64,000 nt of DNA from JBBPZA01 sp963728925 (GCA_963728925.1 CAVSMB010000004.1:90224-154223), one strand, 5' to 3'; positions 53,904-61,765 are shown, counted from the stretch's first letter. Notes: generated by a model from the letters alone, not told the origin. Made by a program: numbers and translations.

Positions 53904-53915
53904 CGATGGCTCCAA
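53894..53915. other. Attachment-site arm at the right end of element A
   Basis: Arm GGCAGTGTGACGATGGCTCC (53894-53913) followed by the crossover dinucleotide AA (53914-53915). The arm includes the recombinase stop codon. Confidence 0.75.
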
Positions 53916-54486
53916 GAAGTCGCGGATGTCCGCGTCGAGCACCCAGTTCACCCGCTTCTTCAGGATCCCGGCTGCGAGCGCATCCAACGCGTGATGCGGG
54001 CTGCGCCCGGCACGGAATCCATAGGAGAAGCCGAGGAAGTCGGCCTCGTAGACGCTGTTGAGCACCTCGACGACGGCGCGCTGGACGATCTTGTCCTCCA
54101 GCGCGGCGATACCGAGTGGCCGCAGCCGCCCGTCCGCCTTCGAGATGTAGCTCCTGCGAGACGGCTTCGCCCGGAACGCCCCTTGCTGGACCCGCCGGTG
54201 CAGATCCTGGAGGCTGGCCTCCAGGTCCTGACCGTAGGCCCGCCACGTCACGCCATCCACGCCCGCCGCGGCCCTCGGGCTCAGCGCCTCGTAGGCCGCC
54301 CGCAGGCGATCCAGGCTGGCGTGGTGCAAGAGCGCAGTGAACCGCGCGTCCTTGTCCTGCTGTGCGACTCGGCGCACACGATCCAGCGCACTTGGCGCGC
54401 TCAGACCGGCGCTGTGTCCGGGGCGCGTTTGCTGGCCGTGTTCCCCTTGGCCAGCCCCCTTCCCTCTGGCCTGCTCCCCGGCGGTG
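53916..54486 (-). pseudogene. Group II intron 3 reverse transcriptase, N-terminal part
   Basis: Reverse-strand frame with SAPSALDRVRRVAQQDKDARFTALLHHASLDRL, GVDGVTWRAYGQDL, SRRSYISKADGRLRPLGIAALEDKIVQRAVVEVL, YGFRAGRSPHHALDAL and VNWVLDADIRDF, at which point element A interrupts it. This is a different reverse-transcriptase lineage from introns 1 and 2. An IS3 element joins at 54487, just upstream of the conserved N-terminus, so the native start is lost. Confidence 0.85.
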
Positions 54487-54494
54487 TTGACAGC

Positions 54495-55358
54495 TCAGGC
54501 GGCCGCTTTTTGTAGTGGTTGGTCGGCATCGTCCCATTCGGCGCGCACCTCGCGTGGTGTTCGGTAGGCGAGGCTTGAGTGCGGGCGGTCGTGGTAGCGG
54601 TCGATGTAGGCGGCGATCACCTCCCGGGCCTGGTCGAGGGTCTCGAACTCGTGGCGCCAGACGCAGCGCTCCTTGAGCTTTGAGAACCAGCTCTCGATGA
54701 ACGCCTGGCTTTCGGGGTCGCGGTAGCCGCCGCGGCGGTGGCGGACCCCGAGGGCGGACAGGACTGCCCGGAACTTGCGGGCGGTGAATGCCGAGCCGTT
54801 GTCGGTCCCGAGCGTTAGCGTCCCGGGCGCGACGCCCTGCTCGGCGACCGCACGTTCGATCACCGCGATCGCCTCGGTGGCGCGACAGCGGAGGTCAAGG
54901 TTCCAGCCGACGATCTCGCGGGTGCAGCAGTCGATGATCGCGTTGAGGTAGAACCAGCCGTGCTCGGCCACCCAGATCGCGGTCATGTCCATATGCCAGA
55001 GCTCGGCTGGCCGGGTGACCTTGAAGAACCCCGGCCGGCGGCGGCGCGGGACCGACCGTCGGCGCTGGATGAGTCGGTGCTCGCGCATCACGCGCAGTAC
55101 CCGCTTGCGGTTGACCGCCCGCCCGAGCTTGCGCCGCGTCAGCGCCCACACCATCCGATAGCCGTCGGTCGGGTTGGCCTCGGCGACCTGAACGATCGCC
55201 CGCTCGACGTCGTCGACCGGCGGTCGGCGCTGCGGCGCCGTCCGCGGCTTGGGGACCCGGTAGATCGCCTGGCGGGTGACCTGCAACACGCGCGCCACCG
55301 TCGCCAGCGCATAGCCCTTGGCGACCAGCTCGCGAGACCGGGCGACGCGCACCCTCAC
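54495..55358 (-). CDS. IS3-family transposase OrfB
   Basis: A 287-residue DDE integrase-type transposase. An HTH_21-like start (RRPPVDDVERAIVQVAEANPTDGYRMVWALTRRKLGRAVNRKRVLRVMREH) precedes the rve core with D in LWHMDMTAIWV, D in LGTDNGSAFTARKF and E in SQAFIESWFSKLKERCVW. It ends with YHDRPHSSLAYRTPREVRAEW. It overlaps OrfA by four bases; programmed frameshifting may make the fused OrfAB. Complete. Confidence 0.9.
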   Translation of the reverse strand: MRVRVARSRELVAKGYALATVARVLQVTRQAIYRVPKPRTAPQRRPPVDDVERAIVQVAEANPTDGYRMVWALTRRKLGRAVNRKRVLRVMREHRLIQRRRSVPRRRRPGFFKVTRPAELWHMDMTAIWVAEHGWFYLNAIIDCCTREIVGWNLDLRCRATEAIAVIERAVAEQGVAPGTLTLGTDNGSAFTARKFRAVLSALGVRHRRGGYRDPESQAFIESWFSKLKERCVWRHEFETLDQAREVIAAYIDRYHDRPHSSLAYRTPREVRAEWDDADQPLQKAAA

Positions 55359-55654
55359 TCCCAGCCTCGCAACGCTTCCCCCGCGATCTCCAGCTCATAG
55401 GTCTTGCGACCCAGCGCCCGCTCGAGCTCGCGGATCCGACGCTTGAGCTCCTTCTCGCCGCTGCGCTCCTCCTTGCCCGCCAACGCCGCGCGGCCGCCCT
55501 CCAGCAGCTTGTCGCGCCACGAGTAATACAGCGTCTCGGCGATCTCGTGATCGCGGCAGACCTCCTTGATCGACCGATCGCCGCGCACGCCGGCGAGCAC
55601 GATCTCGATCTTCTGCTGGGCGCTAAACGTCCGGTACTTGCGCTGCTCTGCCAC
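55355..55654 (-). CDS. IS3-family transposase OrfA
   Basis: A 99-residue helix-turn-helix protein (RTFSAQQKIEIVLAGVRGDRSIKEVCRDHEIAETLYYSWRDKLL) with a C-terminal leucine-zipper-like coil (ELKRRIRELERALGRKTYELEIAGEAL), as usual for IS3 OrfA. It binds the element ends and supplies the N-terminus of the fusion transposase. Confidence 0.9.
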   Translation of the reverse strand: MAEQRKYRTFSAQQKIEIVLAGVRGDRSIKEVCRDHEIAETLYYSWRDKLLEGGRAALAGKEERSGEKELKRRIRELERALGRKTYELEIAGEALRGWE

Positions 55655-55764
55655 TCGAACTCTCCTTCGGTCGAGCGGCCGATGCTCGGGCGCGCGCCGG
55701 ACGGACTCGTCGCCCCTCCGGGGCTCCTCCTCCGTCCGGCGAACCCAAGCCCTCAGAGTGTCAA

Positions 55765-56249
55765 CGCGCTACCGGGGTGCGGGCCACAGCCCCCTTCCCT
55801 CCACCACCTCCGCAGCCACCACGGTGGCGTTGTTCGACGGCTTCGTCGGTACTACGGGGCTGTCTGACTCCTCGCGATCGTGCATCTCAGGCGTGCGGCC
55901 TGGCCTTCCCTGAGCGGCCCGCCCCCAGATCACGTGGGCGGGCGACCGCGAGGCCTCCCGGTTCTCGCGCATGAAGATTCCGTGCATGCACAGGTTCTTC
56001 GACCGCGCGGGGTCCGCTGGCAGCTCGCGATAACGCGACCAGCGATGTTGCCTTCCGCCTCGCTTAACGACGTCGGCACCCCGAAACCCTTGATTTCGCG
56101 GCTCAATAGCCCAGCCTGCACGTACCCCTGTCAACGCTTCGCCGACGCCCTCACGAACGCCGACGCATGACTCAGGGCCACCGTGGATCGCTACTCCTTC
56201 AGTGTCGGACTCTCTCATTCCTTTCTCCATGCCGGTTTATCCCGGCGCT
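55765..56249 (-). other. 5' non-coding part of group II intron 3
   Basis: No gene is seen here. On the reverse strand the stretch starts with a GAGCGCC-hairpin-GGCATGGAGAAAGG block like the 5' end of intron 4 and contains CCCCGTAGTACCGACGAAGCC near 55860, comparable to GTAGTAC-containing sequences before the reverse transcriptases of introns 1, 2 and 4. It is read as domains I-III of intron 3, cut from the reverse transcriptase by IS3. Confidence 0.55.
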
Positions 56250-57784
56250 CTAAGCGCGCAGTGGGTCGGCAGGGTGGCCACGGCCGGGGGCGAAGTTATG
56301 GCGCGTGGAGCGGGCCGAGGCCGAGGCGATTTACGAGCAGGGCCGCGAGGTCGTCGTGCGCGTGTTGGTGGAGCTGTCGGCGCAGAATGAGCGGCTGACG
56401 GCACAGGTCGAGGCGCTGACGGCGCGGGTGGCCAAGCAGGAGGAGCGCATCGCGCAGTTGGAACGCAAGGCCAAGCGCTCGTCGCGCGACTCGTCGCAGC
56501 CGCCGAGTCAGGATCCGCCGGGGACGCCGCCGCGGCGTGGCAAGGACCCGTCGGGCCGCAAGCAGGGCGCCCAGCCGGGGCACGAGGGCAAGGGCCGGCC
56601 GCTGTTGCCGGCGTGGGCGGTGGACGAGTTCGTCGATCACTGGCCGCGCGCGTGCGGCTGCGGCCATCTGTTCGGCGAGCGAGAGCTGGTCGCCGACGGC
56701 GAGCCGGCGCGCCATCAGGTCGAGGAGCTGCCGCCGATCCAGGTCGTGGTGACCGAGCATCGCTGCCAGCGCGTGCGCTGCCCGGACTGCGGCGCGCGGC
56801 CGCGCGGCGAGCTGCCCGCGGGCATCGGGCACAGCTCGTTCGGGCCGCGCTATCACGCCGCCGTGGCGGTGCTGTCGGTGCGCAACCGGATCTCGCGCCG
56901 CGACGTCGTCGAATGCTGCGAGCAGCTGTTCGGTTCCAGGGTCTGCACGGGGACGGTCGACACGATCCTGGAGCGCGTCGCTGACGCGCTGCAGGATCCG
57001 TGCGAGGACGTGCTCGAGCGCGTCAGATCGGCCGGGGCGCTGAACATGGACGAAACCGGCTGGCGCACCGCCGGGCAGCGGCGCGCGTTGTGGGGCGCCT
57101 TCACCGACCGCCACGCCGTGCTGAAGGTCGCGCCCGATCGCGGCGAAGAGCACGCCAAGCAGCTGCTGGCCGACAGCACAGCAGTCGTGACGTCGGATCG
57201 CTGGTGGGCCTACGGTCACCTCCCGCTGCGCCGCCGCCAGATCTGCTGGGCGCACCTACGCCGCGACTTCAAGGCCCACGCCGAGGGCCTGGCCGCCGAC
57301 AAGGACTTCGGCGAGGCGGCACTCAGTGTGTGCGACGAGCTGTTCTGGGCCTGGGAGATCTTCCAGCACACCCGCGACCGGCGCGAGCTCAAGCGCCGCA
57401 TCCGCGCGCTGCAACGCCAGTTCAAGGCGATCCTGCGCACCTACGCGGGCAAGCAGGCGCGCTACCGCCACACCCGCGGGCTGGCGCGCAACCTGCTCAA
57501 GATCTGGCCGGCGCTGTGGACGTTCGCCGGCCACGCCGGCGTCGAGCCGACCAACAACCACGCCGAACGCGCGCTGCGCGGCGCGGTCATCTACCGCAAG
57601 CTCTCGCTCGGCAGCCAGTCCGACGACGGCGAACGGCGCATCGCCCGCCTGCTGTCGGTGCACACCACCTGCCGCCTGCAACGCCGCAGCCTGCACGCCT
57701 ACCTCATCGACGCGCTCCGCGCCCACAACCGCGGCGACCCCGCGCCGCTACTCGCCCGACCTCGTCGGCGCACTGAACGCTTAC
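56250..57784 (+). mobile_element. IS66-family insertion sequence (single-gene form)
   Basis: Left end TAAGCGCGCAGTGGGTCGG (from 56251) and the reverse complement of the right end, GTAAGCGTTCAGTGCGCCGAC (from 57784), form an inverted repeat of IS66 type (GTAAGCG). No tnpA/tnpB genes accompany the transposase. No 8-bp target duplication: the left end abuts intron 3 directly. Confidence 0.8.
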
Positions 57785-57792
57785 CAGAATGA
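56305..57792 (+). CDS. IS66-family transposase
   Basis: A 495-codon frame from GTG 56305. A coiled coil (NERLTAQVEALTARVAKQEERIAQLERKAKRSSRDSSQPPSQDPP) precedes a zinc-binding segment (RACGCGH ... RVRCPDCGARPRG), and the DDE core: LNMDETGWRT, VTSDRWWAYGHL, and EPTNNHAERALRGAVIYRK near the C-terminus. The reading frame passes through the right inverted repeat and stops at 57790-57792, so its last two or three codons come from flanking DNA. Confidence 0.9.
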   Translation: MERAEAEAIYEQGREVVVRVLVELSAQNERLTAQVEALTARVAKQEERIAQLERKAKRSSRDSSQPPSQDPPGTPPRRGKDPSGRKQGAQPGHEGKGRPLLPAWAVDEFVDHWPRACGCGHLFGERELVADGEPARHQVEELPPIQVVVTEHRCQRVRCPDCGARPRGELPAGIGHSSFGPRYHAAVAVLSVRNRISRRDVVECCEQLFGSRVCTGTVDTILERVADALQDPCEDVLERVRSAGALNMDETGWRTAGQRRALWGAFTDRHAVLKVAPDRGEEHAKQLLADSTAVVTSDRWWAYGHLPLRRRQICWAHLRRDFKAHAEGLAADKDFGEAALSVCDELFWAWEIFQHTRDRRELKRRIRALQRQFKAILRTYAGKQARYRHTRGLARNLLKIWPALWTFAGHAGVEPTNNHAERALRGAVIYRKLSLGSQSDDGERRIARLLSVHTTCRLQRRSLHAYLIDALRAHNRGDPAPLLARPRRRTERLPE

Positions 57793-57850
57793 CCTCCTGT
57801 GCAGGGCTTTTACGGCTGTGTCGGGCAGCCGGGGCCTGCGTCAGGAGGTC
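57791..57850 (+). terminator. Long hairpin between IS66 and group II intron 4
   Basis: GACCTCCTG (57791-57799) and CAGGAGGTC (57842-57850) are exact reverse complements; inside them GCAGG and CCTGC can also pair. The stem begins at the IS66 transposase stop and ends 14 bp before intron 4, the position expected for an intron that inserts behind terminator-like hairpins. Confidence 0.5.
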
Positions 57851-58477
57851 ACCTTCGTGGTGCAGTGCGCCACGAGGCGCTGTGATGAAAGGAGTGGCTT
57901 TGGAGGATGAATGCTACTTCCCGTGCCGGCTGTGATGCCGGTCCTGGGCCGATGCAGCGGCCTGGAGAAGCTGGGGGCAGCCACGGCGTGGAAGCGCACG
58001 CTGACGGCGAGAGCGCCCCGACGACGTAGCGGCGCCGCGGTACTGCCAGACGCGGCGTGCGCGCAAGCGAGACCGAGAGGCATAGCGCAAGCGAACTGGT
58101 GGTCGAAGCCCCTTTATCAAGGAGCGGCCTGCGATCTGGCGGATTGGGCCGTTTGGCAGCAACGGGATCGCTCTTTCACCTGGCGGTCCTGCTCTGCGCC
58201 CGGCGCGCCGGGCGTGGTGGCCGTGGAGGTGCTGCGAGTGCTCTACGGATGCGTTGCACGGGTAAAGCCAGATGCCGGTCCGGTCCAACGGATCACGGTG
58301 AACGTGGGAAGCGCCCCGTGCGCGCCGGGCCGCGATGGCGGCCGGGCAAGGCGCGCTGTCTGCTGATGCGCGCGGGGCGTGGCGGAGCCGTCGTAGTACT
58401 CCGAGGTCGGGAAAACCGGCCGCATGGGGAAGGACGGCAGCAGGGCCGCGGTTTGAGAAGCCGTTCGGAGGTCGGAC

Positions 58478-59028
58478 GTGAACACGCCCGCACCGCTGTC
58501 GGTCGAGGAGGCCGAGCAGCGGGTACTGGGATGGCAGGCCAAGCTGCACCGCTGGGCGGAGGAGGATTCAGAGGGGCGCTTCGGTGATCTCTTCAATCTT
58601 CTCTGCGAGCCCGCGACGCTGCTGGTGGCGTGGGAGCGGGTGAAGCGAAACCGGGGGTCGCAGACCGCCGGTGTTGATGGCCAGACGCGCAAGCACGTCG
58701 AGCAGCTTGGCGTGGCGCGGGTGCTGGGCGAGCTTCGCGGCTCGCTTCGGGACCGCAGCTATGCCCCGCTGCCGGTACGTGAGCGCGCGATCCCCAAGCG
58801 TGATTCGGGGAAGGTCCGCAGGCTGGGCATCCCCGCGCTGCGCGACAGGATCGTTCAGATGGCGGCCAAGCTCGTGCTCGAACCCGTGCTGGAGGCGGAC
58901 TTCTGCCCGATCTCCTACGGGTTTCGGCCCGGGCGCCGGACCCAGGACGCCATCGAACACGTGCGGCGATTCATCAACGCACCCAGCTTCTATGAGTGGG
59001 TGATCGAGGGAGACGTCGAGGACTGCTT
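58478..59028 (+). CDS. Group II intron 4 reverse transcriptase, N-terminal part (split gene)
   Basis: From GTG 58478 (GGAGG six bases upstream). It shows LFNLLCEPATLLVAWERVKRNRGSQTAGVDGQT, RAIPKRDSGKVRRLGIPALRDRIVQMAAKLVLEPVLE, PISYGFRPGRRTQDAIEHVRRF and the palm motif VIEGDVEDC, where element B enters after codon TGC at the TT dinucleotide (59027-59028). The downstream half is at 61766-62681; together they read VIEGDVEDCFGSIHHGLLM in one frame. A stop is reached only 39 codons inside the element. Confidence 0.88.
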
Positions 59029-59048
59029 GGAGGCATCGTCACACTGTC
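59027..59048. other. Attachment-site arm at the left end of element B
   Basis: Crossover dinucleotide TT (59027-59028) followed by GGAGGCATCGTCACACTGTC (59029-59048), the arm nearest the recombinase 3' end. It matches the corresponding arm of element A at 18 of 20 positions. Confidence 0.75.
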
Positions 59049-61264
59049 CCCGCGTTCGTGGCGGGTGTCTGGAAGAGCGGCTCGTCGGCGGGAATCACCT
59101 GGATTCTGAGGCCTTTTCGGCGTCCTTGGCGGACGTGGACGGCGGCTAGTTCGCCGCGCTTGACACGCTGCAACACGGTCTGGCGCGAGACGCCGAGGAT
59201 CTTGGTTGCTTCGAGCATCGGCAGCCAGCCGGCGGGCGCGTCTTCGACGAAGCGGGCGCGGAGCTGGTCGTCGACGCGGATCTGCCAGGGCGCGCCGGGG
59301 GTGAGCTGTTCGCCGGCGATGAAGCCGTCGGCGAGCCAGCGGTGGATCGTGGACGGCGCGACGTCGAGGATCTCGGCGGCTTTGGCGATCGTGACCAGCT
59401 CGCCGTCGGGTGGATCGGCGGGCGGCTGGTAGCGAGGGATATCGCGGTAGCGGCGCAGGCCGCCGATGATCTGGGCGGTGAAGCGCTCGCCGGTCGCCGA
59501 GCGGCGGCCTTGGCGGTTGAGGATGCCGGCGATCGTGGCGTCGTCGTAGTGGGTGGCCAGGCGCCCCAACAGCGCGATTGTGTCCTCGTCGGTGCGGATC
59601 GTGGGCTGGCGGTGGGGCAGCGAGACGACGAGTTCGCTGAGCGCGCCGCCGCGCCAGCGCACGGTCAGCGTCGCGTGGCGCTGTTCGCGCACGACGTCGA
59701 CGATCACTTCCTCGATCAGCGTGCGCAGCAGCTGCTTGCGGTCGCGGTCGGTGGTGGTGGGCGCCGACCAGACGCGTCCGAGGTCGGCGCCGAGGCCGAG
59801 CAGCTGCTGGCGCTCTTGGGCGGTGAGGGTCCTGGGGTGCGCGTGTTGACGGCGTTCGAGTTCGGCCTCGGCTTCGGCGAGCGCGCCCAGCGCGTGTTCC
59901 CAGTCGCGTTCCAGGCCGCGCGCGACGAGCCGGTGCTCGGGCTCGACGGCGCGGTAGCGGCGCTCGGCGCGCTCGGCCTCGTAGCGGGCGCGCTCGACCT
60001 GCAGCTGCCACTGCTCGAGCGCGGCGTCGTGGTCGGCCTCGAGCGACTCGGCCGCGGCGAGCGCGGCCTTGACGCCGGCCGGGGTCAGCGCCGCGAGCAT
60101 CGCCGCGGCGACGGCCTCGTCGATCTGCACCCCGCCGACGCGCAGGCACCACTGGCCGCGGCCCTCGACCAGCGTGCTGCCGGGGCAGTGGTAGCCGGGA
60201 CGTCCGCCGCGCCCGCCGTAGTGCACGGCGAGCTTGCGCGCGCAGCGTCCGCAGACCGCGATCCCCTGCAGCAGCGCGGCGCCCTCGCGGATCGCGCCGC
60301 CCGGCGCGTGTGCCCGCGGGCGCGTGTTGCGGGCGATCCGCTGCTGGTTGGCCTCGAAGGTCTGGCGGTCGATGAAGCCGGGGTGGTGCTCCCAGATCAA
60401 GACGTCCCAGTCTGCCCGCGGCAGGCGACGGATCCGACTGCGCGGCTGCCCGTGCTCGTCGACGTAGCGCTCGCGGCGCGTCTTGCCGTAGGCGTAGGCG
60501 CCGGCGTAGACGGGGTGGGTCAGCACGCCGTGGACCTGGTGGTAGCTCGGGGCGACCCAACGGACATCCTGAAGCGTGGTGGTCTGCAGCGGGAAGCGAA
60601 GGCCCTCGCGGCGCAGCCACAGCCACACCTGGCGCGCCGAGCCGAACTCGGGGAAGCGCTCGAAGATCGCCGCGATCGCGCCGCGGATCGCCTCGTCGGG
60701 ATGCAGCCGGATCTCCCCGTCCTGATCGCCCCAGACCAGCCCGACCGGCAGCCCCCGGCGCAGCTCGCCGCGGGCGGCCTTGTTGCGGATCCCGCCGTCA
60801 AGGCGCGCCCTGAGGACGTGCAGCTCGGCCTCGCTCATCGTGCCCTTCAAGCCGAGCAGCAGCCGGTCGTTGAACGACCCCGGGTGATACAGGCCATCGG
60901 CGTCGCCGATCACCGTGTCGGTCACACCGCACAGATCCAGCAGCCGGTACCAGTCGGCGTTGTTGCGCGCCAGCCGCGAGGCCTCCAAGCCGAGGACCAG
61001 CCCGGCGTGGCCGAGCGCGACCTCCGCGGTCAACCGCGCGAAGCCGGAGCGCTCGGACAGCCCCGAGCCCGAGATCCCGAGGTCCTCGTCGATCACGACG
61101 ACCCGGGAGCGGTCGAACCCGAGCCCCACGGCCCGGCCGACGAGCGCGTACTGACGTTCGGTCGACTCGACGTTGCGCTCCAGCTGCGCGGCGCTGGACT
61201 GGCGCACGTAGACGAACGCGGAGCGACGCAGATGCGACGTGCTGAGCTTCTGGCGCTCACTCAT
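59039..61264 (-). CDS. Large serine recombinase of element B
   Basis: A 741-residue homologue of the element A recombinase with the same domain order: catalytic serine in FVYVRQSSAAQLERN, VIDEDLGISGSGLSERSGF, recombinase domain (LKGTMSEAELHVLRARL, PVYAGAYAYGKTRRERYVDEHG), zinc ribbon (CGRCARKL ... YHCP ... WCLRVGG), coiled coil, and two C-terminal helix-turn-helix segments (AKAAEILDVAPSTIHRWLADG; ATKILGVSRQTVLQRVKRGELAAVH). The stop codon again falls within the attachment arm. All catalytic residues expected are present. Confidence 0.93.
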   Translation of the reverse strand: MSERQKLSTSHLRRSAFVYVRQSSAAQLERNVESTERQYALVGRAVGLGFDRSRVVVIDEDLGISGSGLSERSGFARLTAEVALGHAGLVLGLEASRLARNNADWYRLLDLCGVTDTVIGDADGLYHPGSFNDRLLLGLKGTMSEAELHVLRARLDGGIRNKAARGELRRGLPVGLVWGDQDGEIRLHPDEAIRGAIAAIFERFPEFGSARQVWLWLRREGLRFPLQTTTLQDVRWVAPSYHQVHGVLTHPVYAGAYAYGKTRRERYVDEHGQPRSRIRRLPRADWDVLIWEHHPGFIDRQTFEANQQRIARNTRPRAHAPGGAIREGAALLQGIAVCGRCARKLAVHYGGRGGRPGYHCPGSTLVEGRGQWCLRVGGVQIDEAVAAAMLAALTPAGVKAALAAAESLEADHDAALEQWQLQVERARYEAERAERRYRAVEPEHRLVARGLERDWEHALGALAEAEAELERRQHAHPRTLTAQERQQLLGLGADLGRVWSAPTTTDRDRKQLLRTLIEEVIVDVVREQRHATLTVRWRGGALSELVVSLPHRQPTIRTDEDTIALLGRLATHYDDATIAGILNRQGRRSATGERFTAQIIGGLRRYRDIPRYQPPADPPDGELVTIAKAAEILDVAPSTIHRWLADGFIAGEQLTPGAPWQIRVDDQLRARFVEDAPAGWLPMLEATKILGVSRQTVLQRVKRGELAAVHVRQGRRKGLRIQVIPADEPLFQTPATNAGTV

Positions 61265-61412
61265 CGCGCGCCGCCTCCTCCTGCGCCGCGACGCTGCGCG
61301 CGATCAACGCCGCCAGCAGCGCCATCGCCGTCTGGCGCTGCGCCTCGCCCAGCAACTCCCACAGCGCCGCCGCCGGCGCCGGACTCTCCGCCAGATCCAA
61401 GCGCAACTGCAC
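61257..61412 (-). CDS. Element B ORF2, small helical protein
   Basis: A 51-residue product from GTG 61410-61412 behind GGAGGAG. The sequence QLRLDLAESPAPAAALWELL, then EAQRQTAMALLAALIARSV, is closely related to ORF2 of element A. It overlaps ORF1 (other frame) and the recombinase start, as in element A. Confidence 0.65.
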   Translation of the reverse strand: MQLRLDLAESPAPAAALWELLGEAQRQTAMALLAALIARSVAAQEEAARDE

Positions 61413-61713
61413 GACTGCTCTCCTCCTCTGCCTGCTCGCCCCGCTCGCGGCGATCTTCCTGCTCGGCCAGGACGACACGCTCAAGCAGCCCGTCGAGCAC
61501 CCGGCGGGCCGTCAGCAGATCCTCAACCGACCCCAGCGTCCCCGCCGCCGCCGGCGCCGCCACACCCTCAAGGTCCGTCCACGCCGCCGGGATCAACGAG
61601 CGGCTGCCGTCCGGCAACACCAGCAGAAGGTCCAGCGCGCCGCGGCGCCGCATCCACCCCATCACCGCAAGCTCACGGCCCCCCAATGGGTGACGCGCGC
61701 GCACGATCCGCAC
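61261..61713 (-). CDS. Element B ORF1, Y4bD/Y4pK (DUF5372)-like protein
   Basis: A 150-codon frame from GTG 61711-61713. It shares with element A ORF1 the segments IVRARH, MGWMRRRGALDLLLVLPDGS, LIPAAWTDLEG, GTLGSVEDLLTARRVLDGLLERVVLAE. The C-terminal third overlaps ORF2 in another frame and is Gly/Ala-rich. It starts 30 bp inside the right end of the element. Confidence 0.65.
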   Translation of the reverse strand: MRIVRARHPLGGRELAVMGWMRRRGALDLLLVLPDGSRSLIPAAWTDLEGVAAPAAAGTLGSVEDLLTARRVLDGLLERVVLAEQEDRRERGEQAEEESSRAVALGSGGESGAGGGAVGVAGRGAAPDGDGAAGGVDRAQRRGAGGGGAR

Positions 61714-61743
61714 CGACGACTGGAACCCATCGAGATGGTGGTG

Positions 61744-61765
61744 GGCAGTGTGTCGAGGCTTCCTT
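61744..61765. other. Attachment-site arm at the right end of element B
   Basis: Arm GGCAGTGTGTCGAGGCTTCC (61744-61763) followed by the crossover dinucleotide TT (61764-61765), then TGGCAGC of the host reverse transcriptase. Confidence 0.75.

Larger units (their letters stand above)
51182..53915 (+). mobile_element. Serine-recombinase element A, inserted in the intron 3 reverse transcriptase
   Basis: A 2,734-bp element with three overlapping plus-strand genes (Y4bD/DUF5372-like, small ORF, large serine recombinase). It splits the reverse-transcriptase codons GAC TTC TT|C ACC AGC, between the first catalytic-aspartate motif DADIRDF and FTSLDH. Both borders carry the AA (TT on the host strand) dinucleotide and 20-nt arms that are inverted copies of one another (GGCAGTGTG/CACACTGCC). 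Removing one copy of element plus dinucleotide rejoins the host frame precisely. Sister copy: 59029-61765. Confidence 0.88.
54487..55764 (-). mobile_element. IS3-family insertion sequence
   Basis: Ends read TTGACAGCTCAGG (from 54487) and, in reverse complement, TTGACACTCTGAGGG (from 55764), an imperfect inverted repeat with one gap. Two overlapping reverse-strand ORFs (orfA, orfB) fill it. It sits inside intron 3, between the 5' structured part and the reverse transcriptase. No clear target duplication. Confidence 0.82.
50266..56250 (-). mobile_element. Group II intron 3, interrupted by IS3 and by serine-recombinase element A
   Basis: The reverse-strand intron appears to begin GAGCGCCGGGATAAACCGGC near 56250 (compare GTGCGCCACGAGGCG of intron 4) and to end near 50266 after domain V (50304-50337) and a domain VI hairpin with the branch adenosine seven bases from the end. 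Removing IS3 (54487-55764) and element A (51182-53915) leaves about 1,970 bp, a normal size. Its reverse transcriptase is broken twice more: by the loss of a start at the IS3 junction and by an 8-bp duplication. Confidence 0.7.
59029..61765 (-). mobile_element. Serine-recombinase element B, inserted in the intron 4 reverse transcriptase
   Basis: A 2,737-bp sister of element A with the same three genes in the same order, antisense to its host. It splits GAC TGC TT|T GGC AGC at the same codon of the reverse-transcriptase palm motif. Terminal arms GGAGGCATCGTCACACTGTC and GGCAGTGTGTCGAGGCTTCC mirror one another, with TT at each border. The two elements differ over much of their coding sequence, so they are not a recent duplication. 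Confidence 0.88.

Noticed and set aside
51182..53915. Element A considered as a prophage or integrative conjugative element
   Set aside because: Only three small-element genes are present; no structural, replication or conjugation genes.
51246..54377. 1,043-codon frame joining RT N-terminus with element A antisense
   Set aside because: It is a read-through of the broken RT into the reverse complement of the recombinase gene; homology stops at the element border.
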